Of a DNA stretch of 64,000 bases, positions 9,061-17,542 are shown in pieces. Where the stretch lies: positions 28,501 through 92,500 of the forward strand of contig NZ_LPUF01000001.1 of NCBI RefSeq assembly GCF_002072955.1. Reading direction: 5' to 3'. Made by a program: the position numbers and the translations under genes. The notes below the pieces were generated by a model. The model was not told the DNA's origin. It did no database searches and saw nothing but the letters and a program-made list of their open reading frames with translations. The DNA comes from Methyloprofundus sedimenti (GTDB lineage: Bacteria; Pseudomonadota; Gammaproteobacteria; Methylococcales; Methylomonadaceae). How positions within the stretch are numbered: position 1 is the first letter of the stretch; each line of letters starts with the position of its first letter.

Positions 9061-9301
9061 TTAAACCTAGAAACCGCAGCTGACCGCTACAAAACACTGT
9101 ATGCGACAGAATATAAAATATAATGCTTGTCACCAGCTGGATTACTATACTCCGCTTCACAGTATTGTGGATAAATCTGCGTACGAGATACCGCGTGACT
9201 GCTCTTGCCAAGGGCTACGGCAATTGCCTGCGAACCGTGCTTTATCTTGCACACTCAGATTTCCCACAAAATCCATACTCAACTGCGGTTTCTAGGTTTA
9301 A
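9061..9301 (+). mobile_element. Inverted-repeat element (MITE-like), copy A
   Basis: This 241-bp segment has terminal inverted repeats of about 22 bases: it begins TTAAACCTAGAAACCGCAG and ends CTGCGGTTTCTAGGTTTAA. The whole segment is homologous, in opposite orientation, to 37121-37365. The internal part matches along its length with scattered substitutions and small indels. It carries a 64-codon open frame (9101-9295) that has a counterpart in copy B. Substitutions between the copies fall more at codon position 1 (about 15) than 2 (about 8) or 3 (about 7), so the frame is probably not under protein-level selection. No transposase is encoded, so mobilisation would have to be in trans. Target duplications are not clear. 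Confidence 0.75.
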
Positions 9302-9319
9302 GCAATCTCGTCTAAGCAA

Positions 9320-9997
9320 TCAATCAAACTGCTGTTCGGCCTGTAGGCTGAGTTGATTAAGCTGATCAGTAAGTTGTTGCTGCAACTCACTAATCTGCTC
9401 AGTCGACATGCGTTTTTCCACCTCAAGCGGCTTGCCAATAACTGTATGTATCGTGCTGAAAGGCAATGGAAGAAAAAAATTATCCCAACTATTCAAATGT
9501 ATCTTGTGATTACAGGCATTCGCAATGGGGATTATAGGTGCACCACTGAGTTGAGCCAGAGTAATTACGCCAATTTTTGCTTCGCGAGCCGGCCCCAAAG
9601 GGCCATCCACTGCAGCGCCTACGCTGCATTTTTCTTTGCTAATGGTTAAATAAACATCACGCATAGCCACAGCTCCGGTACGATGCGCTGAACCACGCAA
9701 GACACCGACACCCAGTTTTTTTAAAACGGCATTACCTATATCTCCGTCTTTTGACGGACTGACTAGTACGCTGGCTTTAACGCCTTGCTGACATAAACCC
9801 CACAAAAAGTCGATGGCAAAAGTCATTTGCTGATGCCAGTAACAAGGCAACATCGGCTGCTGTGCATCTATGTACGCTTGCAACTGTTCCGCGCCTGTTA
9901 TATGTACAGTACAGGTTTTATGCAATACCTTGACATACATACCTATTACAGTAGGTGCGAGTTTTTGCATCAATAATGTATTTAAAAATAATTTCAA
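9320..9997 (-). CDS. DUF374-type lysophospholipid acyltransferase-like protein
   Basis: This 225-residue protein matches the DUF374 branch of the acyltransferase superfamily. It has PCYWHQQMTF near residue 52 (in place of the usual His-Asp box), SPSKDGDIGNAVLKKLG, the motif VLRGSAHRTGA, and VDGPLGPAR followed by GAPIIPI. The family is related to the lipid A late acyltransferases and probably transfers an acyl chain to a lipid acceptor at the inner membrane. It is the last gene of a three-gene minus-strand operon, five bases after the acyl-AMP ligase. It may therefore use the acyl chain loaded on that ligase's carrier domain. The substrate is inference. Confidence 0.78.
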   Translation of the reverse strand: MKLFLNTLLMQKLAPTVIGMYVKVLHKTCTVHITGAEQLQAYIDAQQPMLPCYWHQQMTFAIDFLWGLCQQGVKASVLVSPSKDGDIGNAVLKKLGVGVLRGSAHRTGAVAMRDVYLTISKEKCSVGAAVDGPLGPAREAKIGVITLAQLSGAPIIPIANACNHKIHLNSWDNFFLPLPFSTIHTVIGKPLEVEKRMSTEQISELQQQLTDQLNQLSLQAEQQFD

Positions 9998-10002
9998 AAC
10001 AA

Positions 10003-11994
10003 CTACTCCCTATCTACAGATTGTTGCTCCAGAAAACTGGCTAAAGCGCTGATACTGGGGTAATCAAACAAATCGGTTAAGTCTATCTGGTCAGGAAAAA
10101 GCTGATCCAGACGTTCATGAATTTGCGTTAAAGACAATGAACTAATACCTATTTCAAATAAATCATCGGTAGGCACAATCTGGCGTTCAGGCATCACTTC
10201 CTTACATATCTGCATGAGTTGCTGCTCTATAGACCCGGCTTCACTTTGCTGCAAATCAGCTTGTGGCATGGATAACTGATGCAGTTGCTCTAACGTCGCG
10301 ACGAATTCACCAGCAATAAATTGATTGGATAAATTAAAACGCTGCACCTTGCCACTGGTCGTTTTAGGAAACGCAGACACCGGGATCACTTCTGCCACCT
10401 CTATACCTGCATCTTTTGCCAAAACAGCACGAATCGCATTAGCGAGAGGGATAAAATCATCCAGTTCGCCTTTGTAAGTGACAAACATGGCTAATGCTTC
10501 ACCATTATCACCGGGTATGGTGCATGCTGCAGCTTTTTGCTCTCCCATTTCAGACAATGTTTCGCATAATTGCTCTAAATCATGCGCATGGTAGTTTTGA
10601 CCATTGACTATAATCAGGTCTTTCAAGCGCCCGGTTAACACCAACTGGTCCTGGTAAATAAAACCTATATCCCCAGTATCCAGCCAACCCTCCGCATTAA
10701 TGGTTGCCGCAGTCAGTTCGGCATCGTCATAATAGCCCTGAGTGACATTATCTCCGCGAATTAACACATACCCTAGCGTGAGTTCAGCTAACTCTTGTCC
10801 TGCATCATTCGCAACAATCAGCCCGGTATCGCTCACTGCACTACCTAATAAGACCATTTCCAGGCTATCCTCTTGCTGTTCTGAACTGAGAATAATATGA
10901 TCGCCCAGTTGTAAATGCTGGCGGTTAATAAAGATCGATTGCACTGCTGCAGCTGGCTCAGTGAAAGCGGCGGCTAATGAAGCTTCTGCCAGTCCATAAA
11001 CAGGAAAAATCACGTTTTCTTTAAAGCCAAAAGGTTTTAATGTTGCATTGAACTCACGACACAGCGCAGCAGAAATTTGCTCTGCTCCATTAAAAATCAA
11101 GCGTAAAGCTGACAAATCTAGATGTGACTGCTTTTCTGGTTTGAAATATTTCAAGACGTGCTGATAACCAAAATTAGGCGATGCCGAGACTGTGGCCTTT
11201 TTTTCGCTGATTTTATCCAGCCATAAATTTGGCCGACGCACGAACAATTCCGATGACATTAAATAAACATCGGTATTTAAGACCAAGGGCGATAAATGAA
11301 AGCCAATAATCCCCATATCATGGGTTAAAGGCATCCAGCTTAAGCTAACATCATCTTCTGTGGCTTTACTGCCAATCAGGATTGAACGAATATTGCTCAT
11401 TAAATTGTGATGCGTCAAAACTACGCCTTTAGGTTCTCCGGTAGAGCCTGAAGAAAACTGGATAAAGGCAGTATCTTGGGGCTTAATCTCGGCTGGATTC
11501 GCCTTATTTTGATCAGGCATTCGTTGTTCGGCCAGTAAAGACTGTGCTTGTAAATGTGGTTTTAACGCACCTTGTTGCCACTCATCGGCATACTTGAGTA
11601 ATTGCTGCAATGCGTCTGCCGAAGTCCAGATAAAAGGCTTATTTAATTTTTGAAAAACAGACAAGACCCGTTTATGCGCTGTATTCTGGCTTGATGCATT
11701 TAGAGGTACAACAATAATCCCGCCCAATATTGCAGCCCAGAATACATCCACAAACTGTTCATTGTTTTCTGCCAGCAAGATTAATTCATCCCCTTGCTTT
11801 ACACCCGCTTGCTGTAATTGATATAACAAATGCAAGGCTCGGTCATACAACTCTGCATAACTTATCGTCAGTTCATCGTTTTTAGCTTTTATATAGGTAA
11901 TACTTTTATTACCCTTGGCAGTATTTTGTAGTGCTTCAGTTAGTGTAGCGGGGAATGATGTTGCGCTCATGTTATATTTATCTATAAGTTGCAT
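10003..11994 (-). CDS. Fatty acyl-AMP ligase fused to acyl carrier domain
   Basis: This 663-residue two-domain protein first has an ANL adenylating domain (about 20-560) with FIQFSSGSTGEPKGVVLTH (A3), YGLAEASLAAAF (A5), LDTGDIGFI (A7) and GRLKDLIIVNGQNYHAHD (A8). The pattern is that of fatty acyl-AMP ligases rather than CoA ligases. The C-terminal domain (about 580-655) is an acyl carrier protein with the 4'-phosphopantetheine site EIGISSLSLTQ. It would activate a fatty acid as acyl-AMP and load it on its own carrier. The start chosen overlaps the P450 gene by 17 bases; an alternative ATG lies at 11970. It is the central gene of the P450-ligase-acyltransferase operon. Confidence 0.87.
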   Translation of the reverse strand: MQLIDKYNMSATSFPATLTEALQNTAKGNKSITYIKAKNDELTISYAELYDRALHLLYQLQQAGVKQGDELILLAENNEQFVDVFWAAILGGIIVVPLNASSQNTAHKRVLSVFQKLNKPFIWTSADALQQLLKYADEWQQGALKPHLQAQSLLAEQRMPDQNKANPAEIKPQDTAFIQFSSGSTGEPKGVVLTHHNLMSNIRSILIGSKATEDDVSLSWMPLTHDMGIIGFHLSPLVLNTDVYLMSSELFVRRPNLWLDKISEKKATVSASPNFGYQHVLKYFKPEKQSHLDLSALRLIFNGAEQISAALCREFNATLKPFGFKENVIFPVYGLAEASLAAAFTEPAAAVQSIFINRQHLQLGDHIILSSEQQEDSLEMVLLGSAVSDTGLIVANDAGQELAELTLGYVLIRGDNVTQGYYDDAELTAATINAEGWLDTGDIGFIYQDQLVLTGRLKDLIIVNGQNYHAHDLEQLCETLSEMGEQKAAACTIPGDNGEALAMFVTYKGELDDFIPLANAIRAVLAKDAGIEVAEVIPVSAFPKTTSGKVQRFNLSNQFIAGEFVATLEQLHQLSMPQADLQQSEAGSIEQQLMQICKEVMPERQIVPTDDLFEIGISSLSLTQIHERLDQLFPDQIDLTDLFDYPSISALASFLEQQSVDRE

Positions 11995-13288
11995 GAAAAA
12001 ATATATCTTGCTTGGGCCTTAAATTAACTAAAGGCTCCAGTTCTATGGTTTGCCCTGGCACTAATTCAAAATGTACCTTTTGAATAACCCGACTAATATG
12101 CACGGCCATTTCCTGAATGGCCATGCTATCACCGATACAGCGTCTGGGCCCGATAGCAAAAGGTAAATAGGCACCGACATGCTGACTTTTTTTATTTTCC
12201 GGGCTAAAGCGTTGCGGATCAAACTTTTCCGGATCAGGCCAATAAGCAGGATTACGGTGCACCAGATAAGGGGGAATCAAAATATCCGTACCAGCCGGAA
12301 TATCAATACCCTTAAAATGATCATCGGCTATCGCCCGTCTCGTGAGCACCCAAACCGGGGGATACAAGCGCATAGACTCATCCAGAACCTGTTGCGTGAG
12401 CGTGAGTTGCGTTATGTTCGCCATACTGGGCATGACATCAAGCGGCATGTACTGCTGACTTTCTGCCAGTACCTGTTGCTCGATCTCACTATGTTGCGCC
12501 AGCAAATACCAGGTCCAGTTTAAGACACTCGCGGTGGTTTCATGGCCAGCAATAATTAAGGTCAGGATTTCATCAATTTGCAATTTTTCTGGCATGGCAT
12601 CGCCGCTACGTTTTTCCGTCGCATTCATTACCATGCTTAACAAATCAAAAGGCTGTCGATTTTCTGTTCGGCGACGCTGCATCATATCGCTCACCAGATG
12701 CGTCAATTGGCGAAAGCGTCTGGCAAAAAGCAAATCTCTGGCAGAATCATCAGTAACCATTAAAAAGGGGTTTTCACCTGTTTCGGCAATAATGCGCTCT
12801 AAATCTTCACTAAATAAGGCATGTAAAATAAAATCCAGTGCCGTCTGACTCATGGATTCGGTGATATTAATGGGCTTGCCAGACTCAATGTCATCCTGCC
12901 AACTGGCCAATAACTTGTCAGCACAACTGATCATTAAGGGCAGTTGGTGTGTCAGTAGTTTATTACTGAACAGCGGCTGCATCATTTTGCGCTGCCGCTT
13001 CCATAAATCACCTTCACTGACGATAATACCCCGACCTAATAAGACATTAATCTGTTTAATGCCCACGCCTTTGATATAGTTTTTGTAATTGGTGACCAGA
13101 ATATGTTTTGCCATCTCTGGGTCGCACACGTTATAAACCCAGCCATTCTGATCAGGAAATTTAGCCTTAAACAGGTTACCGTTTGTTGCTACCAGATCGC
13201 TGAGTTTGGCCAAAACCTGCTCAAGTTGATGGTAATCAATAATGATATCCTCGCCAGGTGGCAAGCTTAATGCAGTAGAATCAGACAT
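11978..13288 (-). CDS. Cytochrome P450
   Basis: This 436-residue haem monooxygenase has the oxygen-binding I-helix AGHETTA, the K-helix ESMR (ExxR), the PERF-like DPQRFSP, and the haem loop FAIGPRRCIG with the cysteine ligand near residue 384. There is no N-terminal membrane anchor, so it should be soluble and need ferredoxin or flavodoxin as electron donor; neither is encoded nearby. It is first in an operon with a fatty acyl-AMP ligase/carrier and an acyltransferase. This suggests hydroxylation or other oxidation of a fatty acyl chain, possibly carrier-bound. The exact substrate cannot be read from sequence. Confidence 0.9.
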   Translation of the reverse strand: MSDSTALSLPPGEDIIIDYHQLEQVLAKLSDLVATNGNLFKAKFPDQNGWVYNVCDPEMAKHILVTNYKNYIKGVGIKQINVLLGRGIIVSEGDLWKRQRKMMQPLFSNKLLTHQLPLMISCADKLLASWQDDIESGKPINITESMSQTALDFILHALFSEDLERIIAETGENPFLMVTDDSARDLLFARRFRQLTHLVSDMMQRRRTENRQPFDLLSMVMNATEKRSGDAMPEKLQIDEILTLIIAGHETTASVLNWTWYLLAQHSEIEQQVLAESQQYMPLDVMPSMANITQLTLTQQVLDESMRLYPPVWVLTRRAIADDHFKGIDIPAGTDILIPPYLVHRNPAYWPDPEKFDPQRFSPENKKSQHVGAYLPFAIGPRRCIGDSMAIQEMAVHISRVIQKVHFELVPGQTIELEPLVNLRPKQDIFFHATYR

Positions 13289-13416
13289 ATCGAGTTTACA
13301 AAAGTTGCTTATGTTATGACAAATAATAATTCGTCAAATTTTACCACAGTCGCTATTTGCTATTTAAATAACATCCACTCCTTGGGTTTGTTTATTTACA
13401 AATGCTAAAATAAATC

Positions 13417-13890
13417 ATGATACTTTTCAGTTCAAAAATATACTTTCATTTACTGCTATGCATCAGTGTACTGATGATCATCGGCTGCGCGCAAACACCG
13501 AAAGGTGAATTTGTACCTTTTTATCAGGCTGAAACAGACAAGCCTTATGCGGATGTACTGGCTGAATTAGAAATTGCTATTTCAGAGCAAAATTTCAGAA
13601 TAACAGGGCACAGTCGTGTAGGCAAAGTAATTCGCGACCGTGGCACAAAAAACTTCCCTGATTATGATACTGTGCAGTTTTGCAATCTGACGCATGCAAA
13701 AACGCTTTTACTGATGTCACCTCACGCGATACGCTTTATGCCATGCAATATTGTTACCTATCAATATAATGGCAAAACCATAGTGCGCACCCATTTGATT
13801 CCTACAGATACCGATAATCCGAAACTCAATGTTTTTGCTGAACAAATGAACAAGATGCTCAAAGAGATTGTTGATTTTGCAGTGGAATAA
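13417..13890 (+). CDS. DUF302 domain lipoprotein
   Basis: This 157-residue protein has a lipoprotein signal peptide ending in MIIGC (lipobox Cys near residue 24). A DUF302 domain follows (DVLAELEIAISEQNFRITGHSRVGK, then DYDTVQFCNLTHAK and MPCNIVTYQ). The domain is a small alpha/beta fold of unknown molecular function found in many periplasmic proteins of chemotrophs. The usual reading is membrane-attached and periplasmic. It is transcribed divergently from the P450 operon across a 128-base gap and lies 62 bases before lgt, which makes the enzyme that lipidates such proteins. Confidence 0.8.
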   Translation: MILFSSKIYFHLLLCISVLMIIGCAQTPKGEFVPFYQAETDKPYADVLAELEIAISEQNFRITGHSRVGKVIRDRGTKNFPDYDTVQFCNLTHAKTLLLMSPHAIRFMPCNIVTYQYNGKTIVRTHLIPTDTDNPKLNVFAEQMNKMLKEIVDFAVE

Positions 13891-13952
13891 TTTACTTCTG
13901 GTCCCCACGCAGAGCATGGGAAGCAGAGATCTAACTCACACACTAACACGCT

Positions 13953-14729
13953 ATGGACTATTTTATCTGGGATTTCGATCCTGTTTTAGCCAGTTTTAAA
14001 CATATTCGCATTCATTGGTATGGCGCGATGTTTGCTCTGGCTTTACTGAGTAATTATGTATTTATGCACTGGGTTTATGCCCGGGAATTAGGTTCCACAG
14101 AAGATGTCGATCGCCTGCTATGGTATTGTGTTGGTGGTGCAGTCATTGGTGCGCGACTAGGACATATTTTATTTTATAACCCGGGTTATTATTTTACGCA
14201 ACCACTCAAGATCTTTGCCATATGGGAAGGCGGCCTAGCCAGTCATGGTGGCGTTTTTGGGGTATTGATTGCCCTGTATATCTATCAACGTAAAGCGCCT
14301 TTTGATTACTGGTGGATTCTGGATAGGGCCGCTATAGCAGGATCTTTAAGTGGCTCTCTGGTGCGTATAGGCAATTTTTTTAATTCGGAAATTGTCGGCA
14401 TAGCTACCGATATTCCCTGGGCTGTTATTTTTCAGCGCATAGACACTGTTCCGCGCCACCCGGTACAACTCTACGAGGCCATTAGCTATGCGGGGATTTT
14501 TGTATTTTTACTGTATTTATATAAGAAAAACAGGACTTTCGACTTACATGGCCAGTTATGCGCCTGGTTTATGATACTGATATTTAGTAGCCGTTTTATC
14601 CTGGAGTTTTACAAAGTCAGCCTGGTTAACTACGACAGTGATTTCTGGCTCAGTGCAGGGCAAATACTGAGTATTCCTTATATTATAATTGGCATGTTCA
14701 TCCTATACCGCAGTAAAAAAGCCATTTAA
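13953..14729 (+). CDS. lgt: Prolipoprotein diacylglyceryl transferase
   Basis: This 258-residue inner-membrane enzyme adds diacylglycerol from phosphatidylglycerol to the lipobox cysteine of prolipoproteins, the first step of lipoprotein maturation. It has seven hydrophobic segments, the signature loop GSLVRIGNFFNSEIVG, the early IHWYGAMFAL with the conserved His, EGGLASHGGVFG and RHPVQLYEA. Length and order are those of the normal enzyme. The next gene, tsaC-like, begins five bases later, so the two are probably an operon. The last lipoprotein maturation enzyme, lnt, is at 58.3 kb. Confidence 0.96.
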   Translation: MDYFIWDFDPVLASFKHIRIHWYGAMFALALLSNYVFMHWVYARELGSTEDVDRLLWYCVGGAVIGARLGHILFYNPGYYFTQPLKIFAIWEGGLASHGGVFGVLIALYIYQRKAPFDYWWILDRAAIAGSLSGSLVRIGNFFNSEIVGIATDIPWAVIFQRIDTVPRHPVQLYEAISYAGIFVFLLYLYKKNRTFDLHGQLCAWFMILIFSSRFILEFYKVSLVNYDSDFWLSAGQILSIPYIIIGMFILYRSKKAI

Positions 14730-14733
14730 CGCC

Positions 14734-15297
14734 ATGAACTATCACTCGCACTTCAAAATCCGCATGGCCTGCCATGCGTTAAAACAGGGAAAACTGCTGG
14801 CCTACCCGACCGAATCCGTTTATGGCATTGGTTGTGATCCGTTAAATGAAACTACGGTCATGCATTTATTGAGCATTAAACAACGCCCTCTGCATAAAGG
14901 ACTCATTCTGATTGCATCAGACTTTGCGCAACTACAGCCATACATTAACCCCAGCCCTGAAATGTTACTGCGCATTATGCCTGGCTGGCCTGGCCCGATT
15001 ACCTGGGTCATTCCCGCCCAAACCTGGGTACCCGATTATTTAACAGGCAAACATGATTCTCTAGCGGTAAGAGTGAGCGCGCATCCATTAGTCCGACAAT
15101 TATGTGACTACTATGGTGGCGCCATTGTTTCCACCAGCGCAAACATCAGTCAACAAACACCTGCGCGCTCTACCTTAGCGGTACACAAAAAATTTAAAGC
15201 TAACAATATCCATATCCTGGCTGGAGCAACCGGCGGACATAAACAAGCCACCGCTATTTACAATGCGCTCAATGGACTTTGTTTGCGCGCTTCATAA
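14734..15297 (+). CDS. tsaC: L-threonylcarbamoyladenylate synthase (TsaC/Sua5/YrdC)
   Basis: This 187-residue protein makes threonylcarbamoyl-AMP, the precursor of the t6A37 modification in ANN-decoding tRNAs. It has the YrdC fold signatures AYPTESVYGIGCDP, KQRPLHKGLILIA, WPGPITWVIPA, DSLAVRVSAHP and IVSTSANIS. The start is placed at the ATG at 14734, just after the lgt stop. An earlier in-frame ATG at 14689 lies within lgt and adds residues without family match. The short length without a C-terminal domain fits TsaC rather than Sua5. Confidence 0.92.
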   Translation: MNYHSHFKIRMACHALKQGKLLAYPTESVYGIGCDPLNETTVMHLLSIKQRPLHKGLILIASDFAQLQPYINPSPEMLLRIMPGWPGPITWVIPAQTWVPDYLTGKHDSLAVRVSAHPLVRQLCDYYGGAIVSTSANISQQTPARSTLAVHKKFKANNIHILAGATGGHKQATAIYNALNGLCLRAS

Positions 15298-15411
15298 GAA
15301 GGGCCGATCATTGCGCTGAATATGCTAAGTATATTTCATTCTACAGCAAGGTTTGCGATGAGAACCCCTACAGCAGATTATCTATTAACAATTGCATAAT
15401 TCAGTTTCAAC

Positions 15412-16122
15412 TTAGACAGTGTAAATACTGCGCAAACCTTGCAAATCTTTAATTTCTATCAATTTCCGCTGCACATTGAGAAAACCATCCTTCTGAAATT
15501 GCTTCAACGTTCTGCTGACAGTTTCAAAAGTCAAGCCAAGATGGTCACCGATCTCCTGCCGAGAGAGCATTATGTTGAACTGCACTGAGGAGTAACCCCG
15601 TTTTCTCAAACGATCTGACAAACTAATTAAAAATTTTGCTACCTTTTCTTCTGCCGAACTTTTACTGGCGATAATCTGCCCCTGAGATTCATAAATAGCT
15701 TCACTAGAATGCTTCAGAAGTTCCCGCGCAAGACCAGGAACCCTGGCACACAAAGCCTCAAACTTATCCATTGACAACACACAAAAGCTCAAGCTTTCAA
15801 GTGCTACTGCCGAACAGTTATACTTATTCTGAAATAAACTTTCAAAGCCAATCAATTCACCGGGTAAAAGTACGCTGAGAATATGCTCATTACCTTGGTC
15901 ATCATTAGACACTAATTTTGCCGACCCAGATTTAATGGCCACGATCATATTAACTTCATCACCCTGCCGATATATATATTCACCTTTCTGCACTAGAATA
16001 TTATTTTTGACCTCAATACTCAAATTCTCAACTTCTTGTTGAGATAAGCCACGAGGGAGACAAATTGCATCTAACGTACAGTTTGTGCAACTGACTTTAA
16101 AGTCTTTTACGATCTGGTCCAT
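15412..16122 (-). CDS. fnr: FNR-type oxygen-sensing transcriptional regulator
   Basis: This 236-residue Crp/Fnr family regulator has the N-terminal cysteine cluster CTNCTLDAIC and a further Cys in NKYNCSAVALE, giving the four ligands of an oxygen-sensitive 4Fe-4S cluster. A cyclic-nucleotide-type beta roll follows, then a dimer helix and the helix-turn-helix LSRQEIGDHLGLTFETVSRTL. The recognition helix has the E..SR pattern that reads TTGAT half sites. With the cluster intact (low oxygen) it dimerises and controls the shift to anaerobic or microaerobic metabolism. A perfect FNR site lies 46 bases upstream of its ATG, pointing to autoregulation. Confidence 0.92.
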   Translation of the reverse strand: MDQIVKDFKVSCTNCTLDAICLPRGLSQQEVENLSIEVKNNILVQKGEYIYRQGDEVNMIVAIKSGSAKLVSNDDQGNEHILSVLLPGELIGFESLFQNKYNCSAVALESLSFCVLSMDKFEALCARVPGLARELLKHSSEAIYESQGQIIASKSSAEEKVAKFLISLSDRLRKRGYSSVQFNIMLSRQEIGDHLGLTFETVSRTLKQFQKDGFLNVQRKLIEIKDLQGLRSIYTV

Positions 16123-16167
16123 TGTTACTCCGGCACTAATATAATTTGATAATTAGTTCACTCTTTA

Positions 16168-16181
16168 TTGATCTATATCAA
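16168..16181. promoter_or_regulatory. FNR box upstream of fnr
   Basis: The sequence TTGATCTATATCAA is an exact match to the FNR consensus TTGAT-N4-ATCAA and is a perfect palindrome in its half sites. It lies 46-59 bases before the fnr ATG on the minus strand, a position that overlaps where the promoter should be. Binding there would be expected to repress fnr, as FNR does to itself in E. coli. It is too far (more than 200 bases) to be an obvious control site for the small lipoprotein on the other side. Confidence 0.8.
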
Positions 16182-16396
16182 AAAAGTAAAATTTCAAACG
16201 CTTTAACATATCCCCTGAAGCCAATCAAAGCACAACTCTTCGAATTAGAGAACTATCTATGAATTTCTGATAATAAAGAAAACTCCTGAGAATCTCGTTT
16301 AGGTTAAATTCAGTAGGTATTGCTCTTGTTGGCTTTTAATACAAAAGTTCAAATCACAAAAATGAACTTTAGATTTATAAATATGAGGATTAATTA

Positions 16397-16528
16397 ATGA
16401 AATTATTTAAAAAAATTAGCGCTATGATACTTTTAATCACAACTATCTCAGTTTCATTAGTTGGCTGTGGAACAGGTGCTGACAGTGGGAGTATGGGCGC
16501 GACTTCATCTAAAGCTGCTACACGATAA
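16397..16528 (+). CDS. Small 43-residue lipoprotein
   Basis: This short gene has a basic start (MKLFKKISAM), a hydrophobic core, the lipobox LVGC with Cys at residue 24, and a mature peptide of only about 20 residues rich in Gly, Ser, Ala and Thr. The ATG at 16397 is preceded by AGGA, and a strong hairpin terminator follows 13 bases after the stop, so this is a complete gene. It resembles entericidin-type peptides in size and layout but lacks their sequence, so I assign no function. After processing it would be a tiny lipid-anchored envelope peptide. Confidence 0.7.
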   Translation: MKLFKKISAMILLITTISVSLVGCGTGADSGSMGATSSKAATR

Positions 16529-16540
16529 CAGTCTAATGCT

Positions 16541-16569
16541 AATAACCCTCATCTATACTGAGGGTTATT
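16541..16569 (+). terminator. Terminator of the small lipoprotein
   Basis: AATAACCCTCA (16541-16551) pairs perfectly with TGAGGGTTATT (16559-16569) across a 7-base loop. It lies directly after the stop codon of the 43-residue lipoprotein. The downstream tract is only moderately T-rich. Confidence 0.7.
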
Positions 16570-17047
16570 ATGTTGATTAATGCCTAACATTGCCCTTTCT
16601 AACCCAAGCGTAAAAACAATTCACAGACGCGATTAATACTCGAAGTCATTATATGCGCATTCATCAATGACTGAAATACAATATTAATATTGCATTAAAT
16701 TCCTTTTTTTAAAAATCTCACTTCTTATTTATAAATCTTGGCGTTTAACTTGAAGTAGTGACCAATAATCCTTTCTCAACTCCCTACATTCACCAAAAAA
16801 GCACCCGACTCACTCTTCGTAATATATTACAAGCAAACCCTAACCTTCATTTCCCTGGTTAATAAAACTATTCGGATACCTGTATCAACTAAATTTTTCT
16901 AAACCAGACAAGTTTCAGGAAACATTATTACGCATTTTTGTATTTTAAAATGCTATAAACTTAAGTATAATTGAATGTTTTTTGCTAACGAAGGAGTAGA
17001 TTTATCGCTACAACGTCGGCCTAATTATTTGCGTAAAAAGGACACAC
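16570..17047. other. AT-rich upstream region of purE
   Basis: There are 478 AT-rich bases with no supported gene, including the leader of purE with AAAGGA before the ATG. No purine (PurR-like) operator or guanine/adenine riboswitch was recognised by eye. Confidence 0.35.
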
Positions 17048-17542
17048 ATGACTGCACTAGTGGGTATTATCATGGGCTCAACATCTGATTGGGAAACCAT
17101 GCGCTTTGCATCTGAAAAACTGGAACAGCTCGGCATTCCTTTTGAAGTTGAGGTGGTCTCCGCCCACCGAACACCTGATAAGCTGTTTGCATACGCTGAA
17201 GCGGCTGAGAACAAAGGACTGGAAGTTATTATTGCCGGCGCAGGCGGTGCTGCTCATTTACCCGGCATGACGGCAGCTAAAACCTTATTACCAGTATTAG
17301 GCGTACCGATACAATCCAAAGCACTGAATGGTATGGATTCTTTATTGTCCATTGTACAAATGCCTGCCGGAATTCCCGTCGGGACTCTGGCTATTGGCAA
17401 AGCGGGCGCAGTAAATGCCGCATTACTGGCTGCAGCCATTATTGCCAACAAACATACACAATATAAAGCACCGCTGAATGCTTTCCGCCAGCAACAAAGC
17501 GAGTCAGTACTCGCTAATTCAGACCCCAGGGAGCTAACTTAA
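17048..17542 (+). CDS. purE: N5-carboxyaminoimidazole ribonucleotide mutase PurE
   Basis: This 164-residue cytoplasmic enzyme of de novo purine synthesis converts N5-CAIR to CAIR. It has the class I PurE pattern [40 protein letters not shown] and [19 protein letters not shown] in sequence, ending with [14 protein letters not shown]. Its TAA shares its last base with the ATG of purK, so translation of the pair is coupled. Presence of PurK confirms the two-step bacterial route. Confidence 0.96.
   Translation: MTALVGIIMGSTSDWETMRFASEKLEQLGIPFEVEVVSAHRTPDKLFAYAEAAENKGLEVIIAGAGGAAHLPGMTAAKTLLPVLGVPIQSKALNGMDSLLSIVQMPAGIPVGTLAIGKAGAVNAALLAAAIIANKHTQYKAPLNAFRQQQSESVLANSDPRELT

Noticed and set aside
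9101..9356. Two open frames inside inverted-repeat copy A (64 and 77 codons)
   Set aside because: They lie within the repeat; the homologous frame in copy B shows no third-position bias in substitutions, and there is no ribosome binding site.
13895..13925. CCCACGCAGAGCATGGG near the lgt start as a REP element
   Set aside because: Pairing of the arms is limited to four bases, and no second copy was seen in the window.
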